A stretch of DNA of 9,699 nt from the NCBI GenBank assembly GCA_019348395.1, contig JAHWJN010000039.1:1-9699 (forward strand), given 5' to 3'. The position numbers were made by a program, and so were the translations under genes. This stretch comes from Chloroflexota bacterium (lineage in GTDB: Bacteria; Chloroflexota; Limnocylindria; QHBO01). Below the pieces are notes generated by a model. That model made no database searches. It saw only the letters and a program-made list of their open reading frames with translations, and had not been told where the DNA came from. Shown in pieces: positions 1-7,593 of the stretch (position 1 is the stretch's first letter; each line of letters begins with the position of its first letter).

Positions 1-396
1 CGATCTGAGGACGGTGGCGCCGGAGCTCGCGACGTACTCCCGCATCTGGGCCACCGGCCGCCCGGTCCAGCTCATGCCGAAGCGACGCTCGACGTGGGCC
101 CGAACCTGCGAGCCCAGGCCCAGCAGGAAGCGACCGCGCGACTGGCGCGCCAGGTCCCATGCCGTCGAGGCGGTGACGAGCGGGGACCGGGCGAAGGCCA
201 CGGCGATCGCGGTTCCGAGCTCGAGCCGTGCGGTGTGCTCGGCAGCGAGCGCCAGCGGGAGGAACGGGTCGTGGCTCGTCTCGGCCGTCCACAGCGCCGC
301 CACGCCGGCGGACTCCGCATCGCGAGCGATGCCCGCCACGTCGGCGAGTGGCGTCTCGAAGCCGAGCGACGCGTCGAGGCGCAGCGACCCTGGCAC
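1..396 (-). CDS. Luciferase-like F420-dependent oxidoreductase, N-terminal part (cut by window edge)
   Basis: Translation from a GTG at 396 gives 132 codons open to the left edge, so only the N-terminal part is present. The fragment matches the bacterial luciferase-like (LLM) TIM-barrel family, which uses reduced F420 or FMN as hydride carrier. Visible hallmarks are ALWTAETSHDPFLPLALAA (about residues 34-52), LGTAIAVAFARSP (60-72), an alpha helix with DLARQSRGRFLLGLGSQV (81-98), and HVERRFGMSW (101-110). The GTAIAVAFARSP block resembles the F420 subgroup TIGR03617 more than FMN luciferases; cofactor choice is inference. The GTG is chosen because GGAGGG (408-413 on this strand) lies 11 nt upstream. 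It starts only 4 nt after the stop of the upstream hydrolase, so the two are probably co-transcribed. The substrate is unknown. Confidence 0.82.
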   Translation of the reverse strand, partial: MPGSLRLDASLGFETPLADVAGIARDAESAGVAALWTAETSHDPFLPLALAAEHTARLELGTAIAVAFARSPLVTASTAWDLARQSRGRFLLGLGSQVRAHVERRFGMSWTGRPVAQMREYVASSGATVLRS

Positions 397-400
397 GGGC

Positions 401-1237
401 TCAGTCGCCCTCCGCGAGGAACTGTTCCACGATGTCGTCGTAGCCACGGAAGGAGCTGCGCACGGTGTGCCCGGACTCGGGATCGGTGATGAGATGCGCG
501 CCCCGGATGCGCTCCGCCACCAGCTGCGTCGACGGCAGGGGCACGACCTGGTCCTGCTCGCCCGCGAGCACGAGGGTCGGGACGCCGATCTCGGCGAGCC
601 GATCGGTCACGAAGGAGCTGGGGTCGAGCGTCGCCTTGAGCTCGCCGATGAACCGTTCCGGCGTCGCCGGCTTCGGCTGAAGACGCGCCGCCGCGGCGAA
701 CGACCCGGTCTCCTGTGCCGGTCCGGGGTTCATCGACTTCGCCATGCTGGCGAAGAAGGTGCCCCAGTCGCCGGCCTCGCTGACCTCGATCCATCGGCGC
801 ATGCGCTCGGCCATGGGGGAGTCGGCTGGGGACTCGGACGCGACTGCGGCCAGCACGAGCCGATCGACCAGGTCGGGGTGGTCGACGGTGAGCCACAGGC
901 TGATTCGCCCGCCGCCGGACTCGGCCTCGATGGCCGCCGGGCCCACCTCGAGGGTTCTCAGCGTGGTTGCCACGGCGTCGGCGATGACCCGTGGATGCAT
1001 GATCCGCTCCGCGTCGGCGGGGTCGTCGGGGATCGGGCGGCCCAGGACGGTGACCGGGCGCGCCACCGTGCGCCTCCGCCACCGGCGCTCCAGGACGCTC
1101 TCGGTCCCGGCCAGCGGGCGCATCCCGGTCTCCACGCCGCCGAGCACGACCAGCGGGGTGCCGTCGCCGCCGTCCATGCGGTACCACTCGAGGACGCCGC
1201 CGGGGATCGGGTGCCGCTGAACGCTCATCACCGCCAT
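401..1237 (-). CDS. Alpha/beta-hydrolase fold protein
   Basis: A 278-aa alpha/beta hydrolase of usual family length. Signs of the fold are the first strands around TPLVVLGGVETGM (27-39), the nucleophile elbow in AIEAESGGGRISLWL (102-116), the helix and strand with HPDLVDRLVLAAVAS (120-134), the late strand PTLVLAGEQDQVVPLP (220-235) and the final SGHTVR (255-260). The likely triad is Ser107, Asp229 and His257. The elbow reads A-E-S-G-G rather than the usual G-x-S-x-G; it still fits the small-x-nucleophile-x-small rule. No signal peptide is seen, so it should be cytoplasmic. The substrate cannot be told. The start is uncertain between codon 1 (1237) and the Met at codon 4 (1228); neither has a clear Shine-Dalgarno or the -10 spacing seen elsewhere in this window. 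It heads a likely operon with the LLM gene. Confidence 0.85.
   Translation of the reverse strand: MAVMSVQRHPIPGGVLEWYRMDGGDGTPLVVLGGVETGMRPLAGTESVLERRWRRRTVARPVTVLGRPIPDDPADAERIMHPRVIADAVATTLRTLEVGPAAIEAESGGGRISLWLTVDHPDLVDRLVLAAVASESPADSPMAERMRRWIEVSEAGDWGTFFASMAKSMNPGPAQETGSFAAAARLQPKPATPERFIGELKATLDPSSFVTDRLAEIGVPTLVLAGEQDQVVPLPSTQLVAERIRGAHLITDPESGHTVRSSFRGYDDIVEQFLAEGD
408..413 (-). promoter_or_regulatory. Shine-Dalgarno site for the LLM gene
   Basis: GGAGGG on the minus strand lies inside the last codons of the hydrolase and 11 nt before the GTG at 396. The spacing is a little long but usable. It supports translation of the downstream gene from the hydrolase mRNA. Confidence 0.5.
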
Positions 1238-1251
1238 GCTGCCACGCGCGC

Positions 1252-1263
1252 TACCATCGGCGC
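1252..1263 (+). promoter_or_regulatory. Leaderless promoter -10 of gatC
   Basis: TACCAT (1252-1257) fits TANNNT and is followed by 6 nt and then the ATG at 1264. The expected transcription start falls on or next to the A of the ATG, and no Shine-Dalgarno precedes it. It lies in the 26-bp gap shared with the divergent hydrolase gene. No convincing -35 box is visible. Confidence 0.6.
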
Positions 1264-1556
1264 ATGGCCATCACCCGTGCCGACGTCGAGCACGTCGCCC
1301 ATCTCGCCCGTCTGCACCTGACCGACGAGGAGCTCGACCGCATGCAAACGCAGCTGTCGCGCATCCTGGAGGCGATCGAGACGCTGCGCGACGTCGACAC
1401 GAGCCACGTCGGTCCCACGGCCAGCGTCATCCAGCTCGAGAACGTCATGCGCGACGACGTCGCCACCGGACCGATGCCCCGCGACGTCACGCTCGCCAAC
1501 GCCCCTCTCCGCGATGACCCATTCCTTCGCGTCCCCACCGTGCTGGAGGAGGGCCG

Positions 1557-1560
<4 letters not shown>
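1264..1560 (+). CDS. gatC: Asp-tRNA(Asn)/Glu-tRNA(Gln) amidotransferase subunit C
   Basis: A 98-aa GatC of normal length. It is the small subunit that wraps around and stabilises the GatA-GatB interface in the enzyme that amidates misacylated Glu-tRNA(Gln) and/or Asp-tRNA(Asn). Family hallmarks are the N-terminal VEHVAHLARLHLTDEEL (8-24), the helix LSRILEAIETLRDVDTSHV (31-49) and the C-terminal LANAPLRDDPFLRVPTVLEE (77-96). The ATG at 1264 follows a TANNNT -10 box by 6 nt, so the message is probably leaderless. The stop overlaps the GTG start of gatA in GTGA, indicating translational coupling. The gene is divergent from the hydrolase with only 26 bp between them. Confidence 0.96.
1545..1553 (+). 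promoter_or_regulatory. Shine-Dalgarno site for gatA
   Basis: GGAGGAGGG lies at the end of gatC, with the GGAGGA core 6 nt before the GTG at 1557. It is the strongest ribosome-binding site in the window and fixes the gatA start within the GTGA overlap. Confidence 0.75.
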
Positions 1561-3086
<1,526 letters not shown>

Positions 3087-3095
3087 CGCCCGCTT

Positions 3096-3159
3096 GGTGG
3101 CGCGCTCCACCGGAGATTGGCTCGCGGGGCGAACAGTTCGCCACCGGAGCTGCGCTCCG
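3096..3159 (+). terminator. Possible gatCA terminator region (two GC-rich hairpins, no U tract)
   Basis: Two short stems follow the gatA stop: GGTGG-CGCGCT-CCACC at 3096-3111 and CGGAGC-TGC-GCTCCG at 3145-3159. Neither is followed by a T run, so intrinsic termination is only suggested. In a GC-rich genome stems of 5-6 bp also arise by chance. Confidence 0.25.
3128..3142. repeat. Perfect 7-bp inverted repeat, 1-nt centre
   Basis: GGCGAAC-A-GTTCGCC is a perfect dyad with a single central base. The geometry suits a dimeric regulator site more than a hairpin, but it lies about 210 bp before the next start and just after gatA, so no target is evident. Confidence 0.35.
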
Positions 3160-3339
3160 CGCTCGGTAGGCCCGTGGCGCGAGTCGACGGACGCCCGAGA
3201 TCGGCTTGGACGGCATCCGGCTCGTCCGGCGAGCGGAAGCGGGCTGGAGTCCCCTCGGAACAGCCGCTCGCCGAACGCATGGCTCGTCCCGCGAGTCGCC
3301 GGCCGGGACCACATCGGGGGCACCAGGCGCCGCGAGCGG

Positions 3340-3352
3340 TAGACTCAGACGG
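3340..3352 (+). promoter_or_regulatory. Leaderless promoter -10 of the VOC-like gene
   Basis: TAGACT (3340-3345) is followed by 7 nt and then the ATG at 3353, with no Shine-Dalgarno. The same hexamer at the same 7-nt distance precedes the aminotransferase gene. No clear -35 box is seen. Confidence 0.6.
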
Positions 3353-3940
3353 ATGCCCGAGATCAGCCATGTCCGGATCGAGGTGCCCGACCAGGGGGCC
3401 CTCAACCGCATCCTTCGCGAGGGTGGCGCCCAGCTCTTCCCGCAATGGCTCTACGCCGAACCCGGAAACGAGTCGCGCATCCGCTGGTGGGGGATTCGCG
3501 CGGCGCCGGTCCAGATGCTGGACGTCCCCGATCCCGAGGACGGCCGCCACGGTCTCTTCCCGCGGCCGGTCGACGATTGGACGGAGGCGCCCCGCGGCCT
3601 CGTGCTCGTCACCGCCGACCTCCACCGCGCCGAGGCCGATCTCGAGCCGGGGCTCGGTGCCGACTGGCACGACGCGGGGACGGACGAGATCATCGGCGCC
3701 CGGTGCCGGCGGATGGCGCTCGGTCGCAGCGAGCTCGTGCTAGCCCAGCCGGCCGGTGAGGGCTACGCCGCCACGGCCCTGGATCGACGCGGCGAGGGAC
3801 CCGTGGCCGTGGCCCTCGACGGGACGACGGCGGTGGGACGGCGTGCGACGCACAACCCGGTCGACATGGGTCCGGCCACCTACGTTCGGGTCGGCCCCGG
3901 TACCGCGCCGTGGCTCATCTTCCTGCCCGCCGCCGGATGA
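3353..3940 (+). CDS. VOC/glyoxalase-like hypothetical protein
   Basis: A 195-aa protein I place tentatively in the vicinal oxygen chelate superfamily. It opens with ISHVRIEVPD (4-13), a typical first VOC strand with a His, followed by a helix and RIRWWGIRAAPVQMLDVPD (42-60). A second beta-alpha-beta unit seems to begin at RGLVLVTADLHRAEADLEPG (81-100) and to end near GRSELVLAQPAGEG (124-137). A C-terminal extension of about 50 residues follows. A metal site is not certain from the sequence. The open frame extends upstream to 3206, but the ATG at 3353 is chosen because TAGACT sits 7 nt before it and the protein looks family-like from there. The stop overlaps the next start in ATGA, so it is coupled to the DUF1684 gene. 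The function is unknown. Confidence 0.72.
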   Translation: MPEISHVRIEVPDQGALNRILREGGAQLFPQWLYAEPGNESRIRWWGIRAAPVQMLDVPDPEDGRHGLFPRPVDDWTEAPRGLVLVTADLHRAEADLEPGLGADWHDAGTDEIIGARCRRMALGRSELVLAQPAGEGYAATALDRRGEGPVAVALDGTTAVGRRATHNPVDMGPATYVRVGPGTAPWLIFLPAAG

Positions 3941-4758
3941 TCGATCCCGCCGCCCACCGCGCCGAGGTGGAGGCATGGCGCGAGGATCGCTACGAGGCTC
4001 TCAGGCGCGACCAGGGCTGGCTCACGCTGGCGGGACTCGCCTGGCTGCGCCTCGGCGCAAACCGCGTAGGTTCGGCACGCGACAACGACGTCGTCCTGCC
4101 GGCCGGTCCGCGGCATGCCGGCACCCTGACCCTGTCCGGGGACGGCGTGGTCGCGGCCGGCGACTTCCGGCATGAGAACGCCCCCGCCGACGGCCTCCGG
4201 ATCGCCGACGACCACGAGGGGGCCTCCGAACCGACGCTGCTGGAGCTCGACGGGCTGCGGCTGATCGTGATCCGGCGCGGCGACCGGCTCGGCGTCCGCA
4301 CGTGGGACCTCGACGCGCCGCTGCGCCGCGACTTCACCGGGATCGACCACTGGCCGGTGGACCCGGCCTGGCGCCTGGCCGCCGCGTTCGAGGCCACGCC
4401 GGATCGCACGCTGCACGTGCCGGACGTCCTGGGTCCCGGCTACGAGGAGGCGTCGCCGGGAGACGTCGTCTTCCGGGTCGGCGACAGGCAGCATCGGCTC
4501 CAGGCCATGCCGGGTGGTCCGGGTGGTGAGCTGTGGCTGATCTTCGGTGACGCGACGAACGGCATCGAGACCTACGCCGGCGGCCGCTTTCTCTACACGG
4601 GCCCGCCCGACGGTGAGGGGGGCGTGGTGGTGGACTTCAACCGTGCCTATAACCCGCCGTGCGTCTTCAGCCCGTACGCGACCTGTCCGCTGCCCTGGCC
4701 GGCGAACCGCCTGGACGTCCGCATCGAGGCGGGGGAGAAGACCTTCCGCCGTCCGTGA
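3937..4758 (+). CDS. DUF1684 domain protein
   Basis: A 273-aa protein that fits the DUF1684 family (Pfam PF07920) over its whole length. Recognisable blocks are WREDRYEALRRDQGWLTLAG (14-33), the small NRVGSARDNDVVLP stretch (42-55), WLIFGDATNGIETYAGGRFL (200-219) and DFNRAYNPPCVFSPYATCPL (233-252), followed by NRLDVRIEAGEK. The family has no settled function as far as I know. No signal peptide or membrane segment is seen. The ATG at 3937 overlaps the stop of the VOC-like gene (ATGA) and has no own Shine-Dalgarno, so it probably depends on coupling. An earlier Met at 3910 would add nine residues inside the upstream gene and is less likely. The overlap implies the two proteins are made together, perhaps in one process; that is inference. 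Confidence 0.9.
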   Translation: MIDPAAHRAEVEAWREDRYEALRRDQGWLTLAGLAWLRLGANRVGSARDNDVVLPAGPRHAGTLTLSGDGVVAAGDFRHENAPADGLRIADDHEGASEPTLLELDGLRLIVIRRGDRLGVRTWDLDAPLRRDFTGIDHWPVDPAWRLAAAFEATPDRTLHVPDVLGPGYEEASPGDVVFRVGDRQHRLQAMPGGPGGELWLIFGDATNGIETYAGGRFLYTGPPDGEGGVVVDFNRAYNPPCVFSPYATCPLPWPANRLDVRIEAGEKTFRRP

Positions 4759-4793
4759 CCCGATCGCCCTGAACCGGCGGTCACCTCGGCCGC

Positions 4794-4806
4794 TAGACTG
4801 GGCGCC
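4794..4806 (+). promoter_or_regulatory. Leaderless promoter -10 of the aminotransferase gene
   Basis: TAGACT (4794-4799) is followed by 7 nt and then the GTG at 4807. It lies in the 48-bp gap after the DUF1684 gene and suggests a new transcription unit. A CTGAAC at 4769-4774 is a poor -35 candidate with a 19-nt spacer. Confidence 0.55.
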
Positions 4807-6012
4807 GTGACCAGCCAGCCCGCGCCGACCCGTCGCGCCCCGGCGGACTTCCTCAACGACACCGTTCGGGCGATCCCGCCCTCGGGCATCCGCCGCTTCT
4901 TCGACATGCTGGCCGAGATGAAGGACGTCATCAGCCTCACCATCGGCGAGCCGGACTTCACGACGCCCGACCACATCACCCGGGCGGCCATCGCGAGCCT
5001 GGAGGCGGGGGAGACGCACTACACCGCCAACGGCGGCATGCTCGAGCTGCGCGAGCTGATCGCGCAGAACCTCCAGGACCGATACGGGGTGGCGTACGAC
5101 GCGCGCACCGAGCTGATCATCACCGTCGGCGCCTCGGAGGGCGTCGACGCCGCGCTGCGGGCCACGGTCAACCCCGGCGACGAGGTGATCTACCACGAGC
5201 CGTGCTTCGTCGCGTATGCGCCGTGCATCGACCTCGCGGGGGGCGTTCCGGTGGCGGTCAGCACCACCGATGCGACTGACTTCCGCGTCACCGCGGCGAT
5301 GATCGAGGCGGCGGTCACGCCACTGACCAAGGCGATCTTCCTGGGCTACCCGAACAACCCGACGGGGGCCGTGCTGGATCATGACGAGCTCGCCGCGATC
5401 GCCCGGGTCGCCGAGGCACACGACCTGCTCGTCTTTACGGATGAGATCTACGATCGCCTCGTCTACGGCGAGCACGCCCACACCGCCTTCAGCTCGCTGC
5501 CGGGCATGCGCGACCGGACCGTCCTCCTCGGCGGATTCAGCAAGAGCTACGCGATGACCGGCTGGCGCATCGGCTACGTGGCCGCTCCGGCGGAGCTGAT
5601 GGCGGGTATCGCCAAGGTCCACCAGTACGGGATCATGTGCGCCCCGACACCCGCACAGTTCGCCGCCATCGAGGCGCTGCGCAACGGCGAGCCCGCGCTG
5701 CAGGAGATGCGCGCCGAGTACGACCGTCGACGCCGGTACATGACCGATCGCTTCAACGCCATCGGCCTGTCCTGCTTCGAGCCGATGGGTGCCTTCTACT
5801 GCTTCCCGCGGGTGACCGATGCGACCGGCCTCGACGAGACGGCCTTCGCCGAGCGGCTGTTGGACGAGAAGCGCGTCGGGGTCGTGCCGGGTACCGCCTT
5901 CGGACCGTCGGGTGCCGGCCACGTCCGGGTCTGCTACGCGACCGCGTACGAGCAGATCGTCGAGGCCATGGATCGCATCGAGCGATTCGTCGAGCGGCAT
6001 CGCGCCGCCTGA
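4807..6012 (+). CDS. PLP-dependent class I/II aminotransferase
   Basis: A 401-aa fold-type I aminotransferase of normal length, similar to the aspartate/aromatic aminotransferase subgroup I-gamma. The PLP Schiff-base lysine is Lys246 in GGFSKSYAMTGWRIGY (242-257), where Arg254 should hold the phosphate. Asp212 and Tyr215 in FTDEIYDRLVYGE (210-222) contact the PLP ring. Asn184 lies in YPNNPTGAVLDHDEL (181-195), and Arg374 in HVRVCYA (372-378) should bind the substrate carboxylate. The N-terminal SLTIGEPDFTTPDHI (43-57) and GETHYTANGGMLELRE (68-83) are family hallmarks. The amino donor and acceptor cannot be told; aromatic, aspartate and PatA-like acetyl-diaminopimelate activity are all possible. 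The GTG start follows a TANNNT box by 7 nt. A methyltransferase gene follows after 10 bp in the same direction. Confidence 0.93.
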   Translation: MTSQPAPTRRAPADFLNDTVRAIPPSGIRRFFDMLAEMKDVISLTIGEPDFTTPDHITRAAIASLEAGETHYTANGGMLELRELIAQNLQDRYGVAYDARTELIITVGASEGVDAALRATVNPGDEVIYHEPCFVAYAPCIDLAGGVPVAVSTTDATDFRVTAAMIEAAVTPLTKAIFLGYPNNPTGAVLDHDELAAIARVAEAHDLLVFTDEIYDRLVYGEHAHTAFSSLPGMRDRTVLLGGFSKSYAMTGWRIGYVAAPAELMAGIAKVHQYGIMCAPTPAQFAAIEALRNGEPALQEMRAEYDRRRRYMTDRFNAIGLSCFEPMGAFYCFPRVTDATGLDETAFAERLLDEKRVGVVPGTAFGPSGAGHVRVCYATAYEQIVEAMDRIERFVERHRAA

Positions 6013-6016
6013 GGGG
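6011..6016 (+). promoter_or_regulatory. Shine-Dalgarno site for the methyltransferase
   Basis: GAGGGG overlaps the TGA stop of the aminotransferase and lies 6 nt before the GTG at 6023. It decides this start against the much longer upstream open frame inside the aminotransferase gene. Confidence 0.65.
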
Positions 6017-6022
6017 ACGTCC

Positions 6023-6796
6023 GTGGCGACCGGCGAGGTGAGCGGCCCGGCGCGACACTTCAGCGCGTCCGCCGCCGGATACGCGGCGACCATGGCGCCC
6101 TCGCTCCGTCCGATGGCCGCCGAGGTCGTGCGGCGCGCTCGGCTGCGCCCGAACGAGGACGTGCTGGACATCGGGACGGGCACGGGCACCGCTGCCGCCA
6201 TGGCACGCGGCGATGGGCGACGTGTCGTCGGGCTGGACGCGGCGGAGGGGATGCTCGCCATCGCCCGGGTTGAGGTCGACGGCGTCACCTTCGTGAACCA
6301 CGACTTCGCCGATCTCCCCTTCGCCGACGCCTCGTTCGACGCCGCGCTGTCGGTCCACGCCCTCCTCTTCGCCGATGACCAGGGCGCGGTGCTGCGCGAG
6401 TGGCGGCGGGTGGTGCGTCCCGGCGGCCGGCTCAGCCTGTCCGTGCCCGGGCCGGACGACCTCACGCCGCAGGCACTCTACCGATCGATCTACGAGGAGC
6501 ACGGCCTCGAGGTCAGCGGCAGATACCCGTCAACCGATGCGCTGGGCGACATTGGGAGCGAGGCCGGCTGGTTCGACGTCGCGGTGGAGGCCGATGGGAC
6601 CACCGCCATCCGGTTGCCCGACGAGGCGGCGTTCCGCACCTGGTACCGGATCGGGCCACGAGGGGGGGCGACCGCGCACTTCACGCCGGAGCAGCACCGC
6701 TCGCTGTGCGACGCCATGCTGGCCATCACCCCGCGCGAACCCGACGGCGGGTTCCGCATTCCGTTCGGGACGATCTACCTGACTGCGTCAGCCTGA
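6023..6796 (+). CDS. Class I SAM-dependent methyltransferase
   Basis: A 257-aa Rossmann-fold methyltransferase of the Methyltransf_11/UbiE-like type. Motif I is EDVLDIGTGTGTAAAMARG (45-63). The acidic residue at the end of strand 2 is in VVGLDAAEGMLAIAR (68-82). HDFADLPFADASFDAALSV (93-111) gives motifs II and III, and LREWRRVVRPGGRLSLSVPG (124-143) is the usual post-core block. The C-terminal part (about 150-257) is a cap-like region that may hold substrate and is not diagnostic. The acceptor could be a small molecule or lipid; nothing in the sequence decides. The GTG start has GAGGGG 6 nt upstream, and the gap to the aminotransferase is 10 bp, so the two are likely co-transcribed and may act in one pathway. 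The TGA stop lies within a hairpin shared with the convergent gene. Confidence 0.9.
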   Translation: MATGEVSGPARHFSASAAGYAATMAPSLRPMAAEVVRRARLRPNEDVLDIGTGTGTAAAMARGDGRRVVGLDAAEGMLAIARVEVDGVTFVNHDFADLPFADASFDAALSVHALLFADDQGAVLREWRRVVRPGGRLSLSVPGPDDLTPQALYRSIYEEHGLEVSGRYPSTDALGDIGSEAGWFDVAVEADGTTAIRLPDEAAFRTWYRIGPRGGATAHFTPEQHRSLCDAMLAITPREPDGGFRIPFGTIYLTASA

Positions 6797-6819
6797 TCGC
6801 TGCCCCGCGATCGCAGGCT
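6790..6819. terminator. Bidirectional terminator-like hairpin between convergent genes
   Basis: AGCCTGATCGC (6790-6800) pairs with GCGATCGCAGGCT (6807-6819), giving 11 base pairs with a 2-nt bulge and a TGCCCC loop. It spans the 22-bp gap between the methyltransferase and the minus-strand gene. The methyltransferase TGA lies in the left arm, and the other gene's stop (6819-6821) touches the right arm. There is no flanking T run, so its role as an intrinsic terminator is inferred from position and stability. Confidence 0.5.
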
Positions 6820-7235
6820 CAGCCCGCGTGCTGGATGCAGGTGCGCGCGAAGCCGGCCACCGCCTCGATGGCCTTCTCACCGTCGTCGCTCGTGACAGTC
6901 AGCTCCATCTTGGGGTCCTCCGCCACCAGCCGCCAGACGGCCTTCACATCGTCGCTGCCGTCGTCCTGCTGCGCATCGGTCTGGAGGCGCAGGCCACGGA
7001 CCGACGACCAGCGCACGAGCTGGCCGCGCAGGATCCATGTGCCCTTTGGATCGGCGCCCGCGGGGGCGTACTGGTAGTCGAGCAGGCCTGCGTCGGTGGC
7101 GACGAAGATGCGGAGCCGGCCATTGTCCGGGTTGACCGTGACGTGGGCGGCATATTCGGCTGCCCCGAGCTCGCCCAGCTGTCGCTGCACGAGGCCGCGG
7201 GCCCGTCCGACGTTGTCCCATTCGCCGATCTTCAT
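6819..7235 (-). CDS. Hypothetical protein, 138 aa
   Basis: I do not recognise the family. The protein starts with a helix-like MKIGEWDNVGRARGLVQRQL (1-20) and then alternates probable beta strands: AHVTVNPDNGRLRIFVATDA (30-49), LLDYQYAP (51-58), TWILRGQLVRWSSVRGLRLQ (66-85), KAVWRLVAED (98-107), MELTVTSDD (110-118). It ends in a helix, KAIEAVAGFARTCIQH (121-136). Mostly strand followed by one C-terminal helix recalls a PH-like barrel, but that is only a pattern guess. There is no signal peptide or membrane segment. The frame is open to 7418, but the ATG at 7235 is chosen because TATGCT lies 7 nt upstream, while the residues before it look non-coding. It converges on the methyltransferase and diverges from gatB. 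Confidence 0.75.
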   Translation of the reverse strand: MKIGEWDNVGRARGLVQRQLGELGAAEYAAHVTVNPDNGRLRIFVATDAGLLDYQYAPAGADPKGTWILRGQLVRWSSVRGLRLQTDAQQDDGSDDVKAVWRLVAEDPKMELTVTSDDGEKAIEAVAGFARTCIQHAG

Positions 7236-7248
7236 GCCCCGCAGCATA
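7236..7248 (-). promoter_or_regulatory. Leaderless promoter -10 of the 138-aa gene
   Basis: On the minus strand TATGCT (7248-7243) is followed by 7 nt and the ATG at 7235. The alternative ATG of MLRG falls inside this box and would not be transcribed from it. No -35 box is recognised. Confidence 0.55.
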
Positions 7249-7351
7249 CCGCTCCAGCTCCGGTTGCTCCCCGTGCACCAATCCCACATGAGGAGCCGCC
7301 CGCCCGTCCGGGGTTGCACCCTGGCGCAACTCCTCGAATGACGGACCGCCG

Positions 7352-7527
7352 CCGATATATCGGGCACGGGATCGCCCGGCGAGGTCGGCCGGCGCAATTT
7401 GCCCCATCTAACGGGCACGCAGGCGCCGGAACCGGCCCGATCGACGCCTCGGGTGCATGCACGCCCGATCTATCGGTTGAAACAGCGCCATCGCGGCGCC
7501 TCTGCGTCGCGGTGCCTCATGTATCGG
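7352..7527. repeat. Four degenerate CCGATNTATCGG-type palindromic units
   Basis: The units are CCGATATATCGG at 7352-7363 (a perfect 12-bp palindrome), CCCATCTAACGG at 7403-7414, CCGATCTATCGG at 7465-7476 and CTCATGTATCGG at 7516-7527. Their starts are 51, 62 and 51 bp apart. Three of the four continue as GGGCA, counting from the end of the core. Copies two and four are both followed by CGCCGGAACCGG. The pattern fits an operator cluster or a decayed tandem repeat; the binding protein is unknown. Confidence 0.45.
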
Positions 7528-7593
7528 GCAGACGCCGGAACCGGGAGAGCAGGGCCACGGCGGCGAGCCGGCCGGCTTCGACGGCGTCATCGG

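Larger units (their letters stand above)
3087..3352 (+). other. Intergenic region after gatA: hairpins and weak repeats, no gene
   Basis: No convincing coding sequence is seen in this 266-bp gap; open frames crossing it are low-complexity Arg/Ser/Pro-rich shadows. It holds a GGTGG/CCACC hairpin (3096-3111), a CGGAGC/GCTCCG hairpin (3145-3159), an inverted repeat GGCGAAC-A-GTTCGCC (3128-3142), a direct repeat CCACCGGAG (3107-3115 and 3141-3149), and four degenerate copies of a GGCTCGTCCCGCGAGT-like sequence starting at 3119, 3169, 3219 and 3281. It ends in the promoter of the next gene. Confidence 0.6.

Noticed and set aside
72..1187. A 371-codon minus-strand frame and a 435-codon plus-strand frame over the hydrolase and LLM genes
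   Set aside because: Both are out of frame with the recognisable hydrolase and LLM proteins and show no family motifs.
3128..3142. LexA/SOS box resemblance of GAACAGTTC
   Set aside because: Known LexA boxes of this type have four bases between GAAC and GTTC; here there is one, and no SOS gene follows.
3206..3352. Upstream start for the VOC-like protein at 3206
   Set aside because: The added 49 residues look non-coding, and the frame crosses the TAGACT -10 box placed 7 nt before the ATG at 3353.
3880..6465. An 861-codon open frame on the minus strand across the DUF1684, aminotransferase and methyltransferase genes
   Set aside because: It is antisense to three genes with clear family motifs and is rich in Arg, His, Gly and Val without domain structure. 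Long antisense frames are expected when third codon positions are mostly G or C.
7236..7418. N-terminal extension of the 138-aa protein to 7418
   Set aside because: The extra residues are Arg/Ser/Pro-rich and cover the -10 box and part of the repeat region; the leaderless box points to the ATG at 7235.
7352..7544. CRISPR array in the gatB upstream region
   Set aside because: The repeats are short, degenerate and only four, the spacing varies, and no cas gene is near.
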